Assembly: GCF_026191115.1 (NCBI RefSeq)
Contig: NZ_JAPHOT010000001.1
Span: forward strand, 3,519,001-3,583,000
Reading direction: 5' to 3'
DNA length: 64,000 nucleotides
Source of the DNA: Legionella sp. PATHC035
GTDB lineage: Bacteria > Pseudomonadota > Gammaproteobacteria > Legionellales > Legionellaceae
This document shows, in pieces, positions 1 to 8,437 of the stretch (within the stretch, counting starts at the first letter, position 1; the number at the start of each line of letters is the position of its first letter). A program made the position numbers and the translations under genes. The notes under the pieces are model-generated. The model saw only the letters and a list, made by a program, of their open reading frames with translations. It was not told the origin of the DNA and did no database searches.

Positions 1-488
1 TTGCAGGAACTCCCTATATTACGCTAAGTAATATTGGAGTGTTTGGCTATACGCAATCTATGGCTCCTCTTCGCAAAACCGAGGCCATGAGATTTACCAT
101 AATGGAAGTTGACCGAAAGCTTGTTTGGCAAAAAGATACTCAATCATTCGAACCCAAAGATATGTTGCCAGTATCCATCAGTGCAGACCATCGTATTTTC
201 GATGGCAATTCTACGGTTCCAAGAATGGTAGAAGAGAGGTTTCAGACTATGTTTACCAAAATGTGTAAAGATAAACCGAAAGCAAAACAATCAATACATC
301 AGCAGGAACAATTACAATTGCTTTTAGATCAACTCATTGCAACAAATATTGAAATGGGATACAAGACTTTAATGTTATTGCAAACTTGCTGGTATGATTT
401 TATTTCGATTGAAGAGTGTTATGTAGCCTCCAATTATCATGGTATTGTAAACAACCAGGATAAAACTCCAGAAACGACACTTATCTAA
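1..488 (+). CDS. 2-oxoacid dehydrogenase E2-type acyltransferase, C-terminal part
   Basis: The reading frame (codons from base 3) is open at the left edge, so only the C-terminus of a larger protein is visible. It contains TLSNIGVFG, like the TISNLG segment of lipoamide acyltransferase catalytic domains, and then ISADHRIFDG. The latter carries the HxxxDG active-site signature of dihydrolipoamide acyltransferases, which move acyl groups from lipoyl-lysine to CoA. This points to an E2 subunit of a 2-oxoacid dehydrogenase complex or an E2-like acyltransferase used elsewhere. The protein continues about 90 residues past the active site, longer than I expect for E2 proteins, with a hydrophilic Gln/Lys-rich stretch and no recognised motif. 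Its stop overlaps the convergent membrane-protein gene by 8 bases. The lipoyl and E1/E3-binding domains, if present, lie outside the window, so the substrate is unknown. Confidence 0.7.
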   Translation, partial: AGTPYITLSNIGVFGYTQSMAPLRKTEAMRFTIMEVDRKLVWQKDTQSFEPKDMLPVSISADHRIFDGNSTVPRMVEERFQTMFTKMCKDKPKAKQSIHQQEQLQLLLDQLIATNIEMGYKTLMLLQTCWYDFISIEECYVASNYHGIVNNQDKTPETTLI

Positions 489-744
489 TATAATCCAGTA
501 GAAAGTTGTATATCCATGCAACAATATAACTACTAATGAATGTGTTAATGAGTACTATGGCTGCGCCTAGGCCAGCATTAGCCAGAGAGGGATTATAGGA
601 TAAATACATAGTTCCAACCATTCCTACAATGGGTTTATCAGCAAAAAAAACGAATGCTGCTAGACCCATAAAAAATGAAGCAATTGCTGATGGAATACTA
701 ATAGAGATTCCCAAAGCAAGCGGGTTTATTTTAGTGAACTCCAT
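481..744 (-). CDS. small two-helix membrane protein, DUF5676-like
   Basis: An 87-residue protein with two long hydrophobic segments (about residues 9-36 and 55-82) joined by a short loop. The pattern of a start followed by INPLALGIS, a central GTMYLSYNPS and a final YIVAWIYNFLLD resembles the DUF5676 family of small inner-membrane proteins, whose function is unknown. The start ATG is preceded by an AGGGA-type ribosome site about 10 bases upstream. The gene faces fimV across a 280-base intergenic region and converges on the acyltransferase gene with an 8-base overlap. Family assignment is from memory of the pattern. Confidence 0.6.
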   Translation of the reverse strand: MEFTKINPLALGISISIPSAIASFFMGLAAFVFFADKPIVGMVGTMYLSYNPSLANAGLGAAIVLINTFISSYIVAWIYNFLLDYIR

Positions 745-1026
745 GATTTATTATCCCTACTCTCAATAAATAATTCATTCTATTATTCATCATTCTTCTT
801 GATATGGGAAGCTCATTTTTGTCAGAAATTTTAAAGGAGTAACTCAACTATTTTGCCGAAAAATAGGGATAACAGGCGATAATTTAGAAATAGGAATTTA
901 CAATTGAAGTATTTCTACATTAAATGTTCAATAAAGTTCTAATTGCTTGAATAGATAAGGAAATAATGTTAATTTTTTTAAAAACCAATTTCCCTTCTTC
1001 AACCCGCTAAGGGCATGGAGCTCTGA

Positions 1027-3396
1027 TTGAAAAAAACTGCTTTATTTTCATCCTTATTTTCATTGACGGTGCCTGTATATGTTTACGCACTCGGTTTGGG
1101 TGAAATGAAAATAGAGTCAGCTTTGGGCCAGCCTTTCCTTGCGGAGATTGCGCTAATCGATGTCCACAATATTTCTTTGTCAAATATCAGGGTGGGGCTT
1201 GCTGATCCACAAAGCTACCAAAGTTTGGGGATTGAGCGTTCTGAAGCGGTTGGTGCTCTTTTTTTCGATTTGAGACAAACTAAGCACGGATTTGTTATAC
1301 AAGTTCATTCCAACGAACGGATGACAGAACCTTATATGCAGCTTATTGTGGACTTAAACTGGCCTAAGGGACAAATCTTTAAAGTTTATACTGTTTTGTT
1401 AGATCCACCAGGTTATAAATTAACGAGTACTATGGCGCAAAGTGGTCTAACTTATCAGAGGAAGTTCTCAAACTATCATCAGAATACAACGCCTTCTTCT
1501 GGAGAGTATCAAGGCGAGTCTGGCGGGAAAAAGAAAAAGACAATTTATGGTCCTACAGTGTCCAATGAAAATGTATGGCAAATTGCTCAAAGATATAAAG
1601 CCTCAGACGCAATTTTACCGCAAATTGTTCTTGCTATTGTGGGAGCAAATCCTGGGGCATTTATTGATGGCAATTTAAATGGATTGAAAACGGGTGTTCG
1701 CCTTAAAATTCCTTCCGCTCAAGAGTTCCTCGAGGTACCAGCTAATTTAGCTACAGTTGAAGTCATGGCTCATGATAAGTCATGGAATGAAAAAACAACA
1801 ATCAATCATGTGTTGGCTCCACCCTATATGACAGGACAAACATCCAGTGCTGCGACGGTTGAGTACTCTCAAATACCCCCTGTGCCAAAGTTTTCTGAGA
1901 CCGAAGCTTCTATACCAGATCATATTCTGTCTTCAATTCCGTCTTTGGTGACTCCGAAGCAAGTAAGTCCGGAACAAAACAGGACACTCAAGGCTGAAAT
2001 ATCAATAACAACTGCTGCAGTAGATTCCTTACGAGAGTCTAATGCTCTGTTGACAGAACAATTGAGTTTTTTACAAGCACAAAATAAAAAGCTGCAAGAA
2101 CAATTGGATCAACGTGATAAAGAACTTCGAATAATGCATAACCAAATTCAAACCATGATGAAAGAGCGAATGGCAACTGCAGGACAAGCAAGTTCCATGC
2201 ACTCAGCAAACAATTCATCCTCCGAGTTTTGGCTTTTATTCATGTTGTTACTTATTGGTGGAGGCGCTGGTGGTGTTGCTGCTTATTTCTATTTTAAACG
2301 CTCGGAGCAAGCAAAAAGAAGAGTGGCTTCACCTTCAGCTACGGATAGATCTACCTTAACATCTTCTTCGACCCCGCCCATGATGAGTCTGAAAGAAGGG
2401 ATGGTGACGCAAGAACCACTACAGGAAGTAAAGCCAGAAACCAAATTAAAACAGTCTGAGTTAAAGCCTGAGCCTAAGCCAACCCCTGAGACTAAGTTAA
2501 CCCCTGAGCCTCAGTTAACTCCTGAGTCACAGTTAACTCCTGAGCCTAAGCCAACCCCTGAGCCTCAGTTAACTCCTGAGCCTCAGTTAACCCCTGAACC
2601 TCAATTAACTCCTGAGCCTAAGCCAACCCCTGAGCCTCAGTTAACTCCTGAGCCTCAGTTAACTCCTGAGCCTCAGTTAACTCCTGAGCCTCAGTTAACT
2701 CCTGAGCCTGAGTTAACTCCTGAGCCTGAGTTAACTCCTGAGCCTGAGTTAACTCCTGAGCCTGAGTTAACCCCTGAACCTCAATTAACTCCTGAGGCTC
2801 AGTTAACTCCTGAGCCTGAGTTAACTCCTGAGCCTGAGTTAACTCCTGAGCCTGAGTTCACCCCTGAGCGTGGATTAAATATAGAGCCAGTTGATGAGTT
2901 TGCTGAAAAAAATTCTCTTGCGATTGAACCTCAATCCACAACAGCAGATGATGAGCAATTATTGCAAATTACCCCGACTGAAAATGAAAATAAACCATCT
3001 TCCCTTCCAGATGAAGACACAAACTTTGGTACTGATATAACTCAGGAAGATAACCTTTTGGAGTTTGAATCAGGTCTACACCATGTGCTTACAACGAAAC
3101 CTGCTGCCAAAGAAAATAATTTTCAAGAGCAAATCAGCGAGGATGGAAATAGTGTGGAGTTTGTTCCTTCTGTTCCTGTCGATTTACCACCACAAAAAGA
3201 GGATGGAACCCAAAATCTGTCCTCTTTAAAGAACAAAAAAGCATTAGATACACTGTTAGCTCTAGCCAGAACTTATATAGGTATGGAAGATATGGAATCT
3301 GCATTGCATTCTTTAAATGAAGTCATGGAACACGGAAGTCAATCTCAAAAACAAGAAGCACAAAGTTTAATTGACGAGATCAAAGGGAAATCCTAA
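1027..3396 (+). CDS. fimV: FimV-like peptidoglycan-binding polar protein with TPEPxL repeat
   Basis: A 789-residue protein starting at TTG. It has a signal peptide, then the FimV N-terminal motif ALGLGEMKIESALGQPF, a LysM-like region near residues 172-235, a coiled coil near 320-385, and one transmembrane helix near 401-423. A long acidic cytoplasmic region ends in a FimV-type TPR-like motif (about 735-787). In pseudomonads FimV organises type IV pili and polar signalling, and in Legionella FimV-like proteins are conserved inner-membrane proteins. The cytoplasmic linker holds 22 tandem copies of a six-residue Thr-Pro-Glu-Pro unit, encoded by 18-bp repeats at 2482-2877. No pilus genes adjoin it, so the pilus role is inferred from the family. 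The TTG start is chosen because the signal peptide begins directly there. Confidence 0.88.
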   Translation: MKKTALFSSLFSLTVPVYVYALGLGEMKIESALGQPFLAEIALIDVHNISLSNIRVGLADPQSYQSLGIERSEAVGALFFDLRQTKHGFVIQVHSNERMTEPYMQLIVDLNWPKGQIFKVYTVLLDPPGYKLTSTMAQSGLTYQRKFSNYHQNTTPSSGEYQGESGGKKKKTIYGPTVSNENVWQIAQRYKASDAILPQIVLAIVGANPGAFIDGNLNGLKTGVRLKIPSAQEFLEVPANLATVEVMAHDKSWNEKTTINHVLAPPYMTGQTSSAATVEYSQIPPVPKFSETEASIPDHILSSIPSLVTPKQVSPEQNRTLKAEISITTAAVDSLRESNALLTEQLSFLQAQNKKLQEQLDQRDKELRIMHNQIQTMMKERMATAGQASSMHSANNSSSEFWLLFMLLLIGGGAGGVAAYFYFKRSEQAKRRVASPSATDRSTLTSSSTPPMMSLKEGMVTQEPLQEVKPETKLKQSELKPEPKPTPETKLTPEPQLTPESQLTPEPKPTPEPQLTPEPQLTPEPQLTPEPKPTPEPQLTPEPQLTPEPQLTPEPQLTPEPELTPEPELTPEPELTPEPELTPEPQLTPEAQLTPEPELTPEPELTPEPEFTPERGLNIEPVDEFAEKNSLAIEPQSTTADDEQLLQITPTENENKPSSLPDEDTNFGTDITQEDNLLEFESGLHHVLTTKPAAKENNFQEQISEDGNSVEFVPSVPVDLPPQKEDGTQNLSSLKNKKALDTLLALARTYIGMEDMESALHSLNEVMEHGSQSQKQEAQSLIDEIKGKS
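2482..2877 (+). repeat. 22 x 18-bp tandem repeat inside fimV
   Basis: Units begin exactly every 18 bases from 2482 to 2860 and encode TPE followed by P/S/A/T/R, a Q/E/K-type residue and L/P. A variant block with distinctive silent changes (CCTGAACCTCAATTAACT) occurs near 2593 and again 180 bp later, near 2773. This shows that a ten-unit segment was duplicated as a block. The repeat stays in frame, so copy-number changes would alter linker length without breaking the gene. Confidence 0.95.
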
Positions 3397-3636
3397 TTTT
3401 GCTGTTGTCTTCCCGAGCGCAGCCTGGCAACCCCCATCGGAACAGCGTACCACTGCATATAAATTCTTTGCTACTCCTGGGATAACGAAGATTTACGGCT
3501 TTAATTTTACAAGGCGACACCACAAAAAAATTTTCCCCGCAACTTACTTGTTTAAAAATTAATCATTTCAAAATATGAATGGACTATAATTAAAGGATGG
3601 ATGAATGATTTTTATACTTTATGGTGAGGGAATATC

Positions 3637-4329
3637 ATGAGAGCAAAATTACAGCAGATTGAAAGGTTCAATTTGGAGTTGCTCGACTTGCAAGAGCGGG
3701 TTAGAACCTTAAAGGGTAGCTTTTACGAAACATACACGAGAACAGAATTAGAGCCAGAAACATTTAAATTTAAACAGGAAATTGATCCCAATGCCCCTGA
3801 TGAATTTAATCTTGAGCCGGATACATGGAAGGAAGTCGAAAAGCAGATATTGGTGCCTCGCGATCCGACTATGGGAGAAAAAAATCAACTTGCAGATTTG
3901 GCCCAACAAATTAAAGTTAAAGAAAGGCAAATCAATCAATTAAAAGATTCGATACAAGTAACTAAGGTTATGGAAACTGTTTCAGATGTTATCAGTTATC
4001 TCGATCCAAAAACGCATAAAAATGACATTGCCAATTTGAAATACATACAAGAGCTGCATTTTTCTGATTTGCACGGACTCAAAGGTCATATTTCTGGATT
4101 GTCACGAGGTCAATCTAGCGTAACACGAGAACTATATGAAGCAATTCACAGGACAACAGGAGCCGATATTGATGACCAACTCAGTAAAGTTTCTAAGAAA
4201 ATAGACGACAGAAACAATGTTCATAAAACTGAAAGGTCATTTAACTTTAAGTCATTTAAAGAGCAAATACCGCGTGTAAATATTGATGAGGATTCGAGTA
4301 ACGAGAATAATGATAATTTTACTTTATAA
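3637..4329 (+). CDS. orphan coiled-coil protein, possible secreted effector
   Basis: A 230-residue, highly charged, soluble protein with no signal peptide or membrane segment. Heptad-like Leu/Ile spacing suggests coiled coils at about residues 1-30 and 85-115. The ATG follows a GAGGGA ribosome site with good spacing. I recognise no domain. The last 20 residues are acidic and Asn/Ser-rich and end NFTL. Many Dot/Icm effectors of Legionella have an acidic patch followed by a hydrophobic residue near the C-terminus, so export by Dot/Icm is possible but only inferred. It stands alone between fimV and an outer-membrane protein gene, with a repeat-like intergenic region downstream. A structural or phage-derived coiled-coil protein is an equally open alternative. 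Confidence 0.6.
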   Translation: MRAKLQQIERFNLELLDLQERVRTLKGSFYETYTRTELEPETFKFKQEIDPNAPDEFNLEPDTWKEVEKQILVPRDPTMGEKNQLADLAQQIKVKERQINQLKDSIQVTKVMETVSDVISYLDPKTHKNDIANLKYIQELHFSDLHGLKGHISGLSRGQSSVTRELYEAIHRTTGADIDDQLSKVSKKIDDRNNVHKTERSFNFKSFKEQIPRVNIDEDSSNENNDNFTL

Positions 4330-4384
4330 CACCCCGAGTGATTCTATAGTATCTCATACTTTCGGGAATATTTTATGAGCTAGA

Positions 4385-4490
4385 ACTGATGTTGTTATCA
4401 CGAGAGCAACTAAGGATCTCCCATCATAGCCACCTGCTATTGAGCGGAAATCCCTCGTTATGCTTGGGAGGATGCCTGCTGAGCGGATTC
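4385..4490. repeat. degenerate GTCATCC/GGATGAC-family palindromic intergenic repeat
   Basis: An imperfect inverted structure containing GGATCTCCCATCATAG and, further on, AAATCCCTCGTTATGCTTGGGAGGATGCC. It resembles the better-preserved elements at 45230-45325 and 61300-61395 (arms around GGGATCTCC and CCTCGTT...GGATGAC). It lies between the convergent coiled-coil gene and outer-membrane gene. An open frame through this stretch (4460-4642) is judged non-coding. Confidence 0.5.
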
Positions 4491-4605
4491 GGCCTGGAAA
4501 GGCCCCTGACAATAAGCATCCTATAAATCAAAATAGGTTTAGTTCAAAGACTGCATCTGTGAACGAAGTTTTATCAATAAAAATCCCATTATTTTTTACT
4601 GGCTG

Positions 4606-5424
4606 TTATTTTATAAAGGGTTTTTCTGCACCAAAAAGATAAGTTGCAGTGACTAAAACTTCGTTTGCTCGATAAGACCCTGGATTTAAGGATTGTTCAG
4701 CCCATGTATTAACCCCATGACCCGAAGAAATAGGGCCTAAATCTTGATAAACATAGCCTACTGAAAAAATAAGTTGAGGAAAAAATTGCACATCAATACC
4801 AGCCCCCACGTTATATGCAAATTCACTGGTATTCGAATCCCTAAATCCAGGACTGACTTTTGGAGTAACATCAGTAAACGCTTCTTCCCGGTAGTTAGAG
4901 ACTCTGTTGAACGAACTTCCAATTCCTCCGTTAATATAGGGCGAAAATGCCCCGTATCGAAACAGATTAATTTTTCCTGATGCTAATAAAAGATTGGAAG
5001 TAAAATCCAAGTTGTACGAGTAGTTAGTAAATTCGGGTAAGGAATATTGTGTAATTTCACCTTGGATTTGAGTTTTAAAAAAATATTGCCAGAAGACACT
5101 TAATGAGTAGGAGGGAAACCAGAAATTATTATTCTGCCAACGTCGACCGGCGGATGCAGCAATAACTCCCCCAGTATCGTTATTGATTGAGAATTGATCA
5201 TAATCATAAGGAGAAGGAAACTCTGAACCATTATTTACTTTCATGTGAGAATGTAACTCAGGAAATTGGGCTCCTCCTCCAAGAGCCAAAAACCAATTAC
5301 CTTGAGCATTGAAAATAGATTGTGGTAGTGGATTTTGTATGCTTTCAATATTTTTAGAAAAAGATTGGCTATGACAGACAAATAATAAAGCGGTGATACC
5401 TGGATAAAATAAATTCCATTTCAT
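4606..5424 (-). CDS. outer-membrane beta-barrel protein
   Basis: A 272-residue protein beginning MKWNLFYPG with an N-terminal signal sequence. Alternating aromatic/hydrophobic and polar residues, Gly-rich turns (ALGGGAQF, GGIGSS, GAGIDVQF) and a C-terminal LVTATYLFG strand before a short tail are typical of 8-stranded OmpA/OmpW-like barrels seen as porin-family proteins in Legionella. The ATG at 5424 is preferred over a TTG four codons upstream, because GAGA sits just ahead of it. A Fur-box-like sequence lies about 50 bases upstream, so iron control is possible. Ligand and partner are unknown. Confidence 0.75.
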   Translation of the reverse strand: MKWNLFYPGITALLFVCHSQSFSKNIESIQNPLPQSIFNAQGNWFLALGGGAQFPELHSHMKVNNGSEFPSPYDYDQFSINNDTGGVIAASAGRRWQNNNFWFPSYSLSVFWQYFFKTQIQGEITQYSLPEFTNYSYNLDFTSNLLLASGKINLFRYGAFSPYINGGIGSSFNRVSNYREEAFTDVTPKVSPGFRDSNTSEFAYNVGAGIDVQFFPQLIFSVGYVYQDLGPISSGHGVNTWAEQSLNPGSYRANEVLVTATYLFGAEKPFIK

Positions 5425-5470
5425 AATGAGTCTCAAAATTTAAATAATCGTTATAGTAAAGACATGCACA

Positions 5471-5493
5471 ATTATTGATAATGATTAATTGCA
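5471..5493 (-). promoter_or_regulatory. Fur-box-like sequence
   Basis: The stretch TTGATAATGATTAATT contains TGATAAT-G-ATTA, matching one full half-site and four bases of the second half of the 7-1-7 Fur consensus (TGATAAT-N-ATTATCA). It sits upstream of the outer-membrane barrel gene, in the 308-base region shared with truA. AT-rich background makes chance matches common, so this is tentative. Confidence 0.35.
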
Positions 5494-5732
5494 GCATGAG
5501 AAAGTATCATAATTGAATGAAATAAATCAATAAAATGGTTGGAAGTTGATTCGATCGAAACAGGTCATCGATTGATTCGCACGAACCATAAAACATACCC
5601 TGATTATTAAAAATCAGAGTATAAAACAAGATAAATTACTATAATAAATAATAAACTTGTAAATCAATTATGTTAAGGTATAGACAAAACATATACTGTA
5701 TTATAAATTGACCCTTTTATCAGGAATAATCA

Positions 5733-6521
5733 ATGCGTATTGCCTTGGTGCTTGAGTACGATGGTAGCCAGTATCATGGCTGGCAAGCACAAACAGGCTT
5801 GCATACAGTGCAACAAGCCGTAGAACATGCTTTATCTAAAGTAGCAGATAGTCCTATTTCTGTTGTTTGTGCAGGTAGGACAGACACTGGTGTACATGCT
5901 ACTAATCAAGTAATTCACTTCGACTGCGATAAGGTTCGCAGCATCCGTGCATGGATACATGGTGCAAACTCTTTTCTGCCTAAAGATATTTGCGTTAAGT
6001 GGGGAAAAGAATTGTCGGAAGAGTTTCATGCAAGGTATTCTGCAACTGCAAGAAGATATCGTTATGTCATTTATAATGGTGCCATTCGACCTGCTATATT
6101 CCGAAGTAATGTCACTTGGCAATACAGGCAATTAGATCACCGACAGATGCACCAGGCGGCTCAAGTGTTATTGGGAGAGAATGATTTTACTTCATTTCGT
6201 TCCGTTGAGTGTCAGTCGAATACCCCTATGCGGAATATCCACAAATTACAGGTTAGCCGCATGGGTGATTTAGTAATCATTGATATTACTGCCAATGCTT
6301 TTTTACATCATATGGTGCGAAATATTGCTGGTGTATTAATTGCGGTAGGCTCAGGAAAACATCCTGTATCATGGGTAGATGAGGTATTAAAAGCAAAAGA
6401 TAGACGATTGGGTGCTGAAACTGCCCCAGCCTATGGATTGTATTTAGTGCAAGTGACTTATCCTCAGGAATTTTCTATATTACAGAATAATCCAGGGCCT
6501 TCTTTTCTATTGGAGAAATAA
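5733..6521 (+). CDS. truA: tRNA pseudouridine(38-40) synthase TruA
   Basis: A 262-residue full-length TruA, which isomerises uridines 38-40 in the anticodon arm of many tRNAs. The catalytic aspartate is Asp51 in CAGRTDTGVHA. Other family landmarks are YDGSQYHGWQ at the N-terminus, ARYSATARRYRY, and FLHHMVRNIAG near the C-terminus. The ATG follows TCAGGAATAATCA, giving an AGGA ribosome site. trpF starts on the base after its stop, so the two are co-translated. truA next to trpF is a common gammaproteobacterial arrangement. Confidence 0.97.
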   Translation: MRIALVLEYDGSQYHGWQAQTGLHTVQQAVEHALSKVADSPISVVCAGRTDTGVHATNQVIHFDCDKVRSIRAWIHGANSFLPKDICVKWGKELSEEFHARYSATARRYRYVIYNGAIRPAIFRSNVTWQYRQLDHRQMHQAAQVLLGENDFTSFRSVECQSNTPMRNIHKLQVSRMGDLVIIDITANAFLHHMVRNIAGVLIAVGSGKHPVSWVDEVLKAKDRRLGAETAPAYGLYLVQVTYPQEFSILQNNPGPSFLLEK

Positions 6522-7145
6522 TTGAACTTGGCACGTGTACGAGTCAAAATGTGTGGAATGACGCGTAGAGAAGATATCGCACATGCTATTAATCTGGGTG
6601 TTGATGCTATAGGGTTGATTTTTTATTCAAAGAGCGCTCGTTGTGTTTCTATAGAACAAGCGAAATTATTATTGGCAGATCTTCCTGCATTTGTAGACTC
6701 CGTTGCTGTTTTGGTTAATCCTGAGCAAGATTTTGTTCATCAAATACTAGAGGAATTACCAATCGAATTATTGCAGTTTCATGGTGATGAAACTGTAGAG
6801 TTTTGCCAACAATTTACGAAACCTTTTATTAAAGCCATACATTCTGATTCAGCGGAACACATTCATCAGGCAGCTCGAAATTTTGGGGCTGCACGCGCCT
6901 TATTGTTGGATACCCCCTCTGAGACCGTTAGGGGAGGGAGTGGATGTGTTTTTAATTGGAGTATTATTCCCAAAAAGGTTGAAAAGCCTTATATATTGGC
7001 TGGTGGATTGGATGAGTTTAATGTACTTGAGGCAATTAAATCATGTCACCCTTATGCAGTAGATCTGTGCAGTGGTATTGAGAGGTCGCCTGGAATCAAA
7101 GATCATGGCAAAATGAGTCGATTTATGCAGAAATTAGTACAGTAG
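6522..7145 (+). CDS. trpF: phosphoribosylanthranilate isomerase
   Basis: A 207-residue single TIM barrel that converts phosphoribosylanthranilate to CdRP in tryptophan synthesis. The catalytic pair is visible as Cys11 in VKMCGMT and Asp130 in LLLDT. The phosphate-binding loops ILAGGLDEFNV and DLCSGIERSPGIKD are intact. Translation appears to start at TTG immediately after the truA stop, with GGAG inside the truA end as ribosome site. It is a stand-alone trpF, not fused to trpC. trpB follows after 92 bases that contain a palindromic repeat. Confidence 0.96.
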   Translation: MNLARVRVKMCGMTRREDIAHAINLGVDAIGLIFYSKSARCVSIEQAKLLLADLPAFVDSVAVLVNPEQDFVHQILEELPIELLQFHGDETVEFCQQFTKPFIKAIHSDSAEHIHQAARNFGAARALLLDTPSETVRGGSGCVFNWSIIPKKVEKPYILAGGLDEFNVLEAIKSCHPYAVDLCSGIERSPGIKDHGKMSRFMQKLVQ

Positions 7146-7207
7146 CCTGGGGCGGCGAAACCTGGAAAATGAGTCCTCTGAACCCGGGTTATGCTGCACC
7201 CAAAAAA
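7142..7207. repeat. CCCGGGTT-family palindromic repeat
   Basis: An imperfect inverted repeat between trpF and trpB: a left arm around AGCCTGGGGCGGCGAAACC and a right arm around CCCGGGTTATGCTGCACCCA. It is related to the elements near 53370, 54958, 58640, 27331 and 12534. Because it lies inside the trp gene run, it would be transcribed and could form a stem in the trpF-trpB mRNA. Confidence 0.6.
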
Positions 7208-7237
7208 CACTTTTGAGAAGTTAATGAAGGTAGATTC

Positions 7238-8437
7238 ATGAATAAAAAAGAGCTTCCTGATAAGCACGGGCATTTTGGTCCCTATGGTGGTATTTTTGTA
7301 GCAGACACTTTGATGTATGCATTAAAACAATTGGAAGAGGCTTATGCCAAATATCGAAAAGATCCCGATTTTTTAGCTGAGCTTGATGCTGAATTAAAAG
7401 ATTATGTCGGACGGCCTAACCCCCTTTATCATGCACAACGTTTAAGCAAGGAAATAGGTGGCGCCCAAATTTACTTAAAACGAGAAGATTTGAACCATAC
7501 TGGGGCACATAAAATTAATAATACCGTAGGGCAAGCGCTACTTGCCAAGCGTATGGGAAAAACTCGTGTCATTGCCGAAACGGGTGCAGGTCAACATGGC
7601 GTTGCCTCAGCAACAGTAGCTGCTAAATTAGGCTTAGAATGTGTCGTATACATGGGTGCTGAAGATATAAAGCGCCAATCATCGAATGTGTATCGCATGA
7701 AATTGTTAGGTGCAGAAGTTGTTCCGGTCACCTCAGGTTCAAAAACATTAAAAGATGCATTAAATGAAGCCATGCGTGATTGGGTAAGTCATATTGATGA
7801 TACTTTTTATATTATTGGAACGGTTGCTGGGCCACATCCTTATCCTCAAATGGTCCGGGATTTTCAAGCGGTGATTGGCATTGAGGCACGAGCTCAGTTT
7901 TTAGAAAAAACAGGACATTTACCCGATGCTTTGGTGGCCTGTGTCGGTGGTGGCTCTAATGCAATCGGTTTATTTTATCCCTTTCTCAATGACTCAACCG
8001 TTGCTATCTATGGTGTCGAGGCTGGAGGTAAGGGTTTAGAAAGCGGCCAACATTCTGCTTCATTAATTGCTGGAGCTCCGGGCGTTTTACATGGTAATCG
8101 GACTTATTTACTCTGTGATGAGTACGGTCAAATTAAAGATACTCATTCTGTTTCGGCTGGTCTTGATTATCCTGGTGTAGGTCCAGAACATGCCTACTTA
8201 AAAGATACTGGTCGCGTCATTTATGAAGCAATTAATGATGATGAAGCACTGCATGCATTTCGTACTTTAACGCAGGTTGAAGGAATTATCCCTGCTCTGG
8301 AATCCAGTCATGCAATTGCATATGCAATGAAACTTGCTAAAACCATGTCAACGAAACAAAGCATTATCGTGAATTTATCTGGTCGAGGTGATAAAGACAT
8401 GCATACTGTGGCTCAAATTGATGGAATTACCGTATGA
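7238..8437 (+). CDS. trpB: tryptophan synthase beta chain
   Basis: A 399-residue PLP enzyme that joins indole and serine to make tryptophan. The PLP lysine is Lys92 in HTGAHKINN, the phosphate-binding loop is [10 protein letters not shown], and GAGQHGVA and [13 protein letters not shown] are standard TrpB segments. An AGGT-type ribosome site precedes the ATG. The stop overlaps the trpA start by 4 bases, coupling production of the two subunits of the alpha2-beta2 complex. Confidence 0.98.
   Translation: MNKKELPDKHGHFGPYGGIFVADTLMYALKQLEEAYAKYRKDPDFLAELDAELKDYVGRPNPLYHAQRLSKEIGGAQIYLKREDLNHTGAHKINNTVGQALLAKRMGKTRVIAETGAGQHGVASATVAAKLGLECVVYMGAEDIKRQSSNVYRMKLLGAEVVPVTSGSKTLKDALNEAMRDWVSHIDDTFYIIGTVAGPHPYPQMVRDFQAVIGIEARAQFLEKTGHLPDALVACVGGGSNAIGLFYPFLNDSTVAIYGVEAGGKGLESGQHSASLIAGAPGVLHGNRTYLLCDEYGQIKDTHSVSAGLDYPGVGPEHAYLKDTGRVIYEAINDDEALHAFRTLTQVEGIIPALESSHAIAYAMKLAKTMSTKQSIIVNLSGRGDKDMHTVAQIDGITV

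Noticed and set aside
2482-2877. Tandem repeat as a CRISPR array
   Set aside because: Units are contiguous 18-bp coding repeats with no spacers, and stay in frame with fimV.
3371-3562. 63-codon plus-strand frame after fimV
   Set aside because: Starts inside fimV, no ribosome site, mixed composition without a domain; likely a repeat-derived open frame.
4460-4642. 60-codon plus-strand frame
   Set aside because: Runs through a palindromic repeat and into the end of the outer-membrane gene; no ribosome site.
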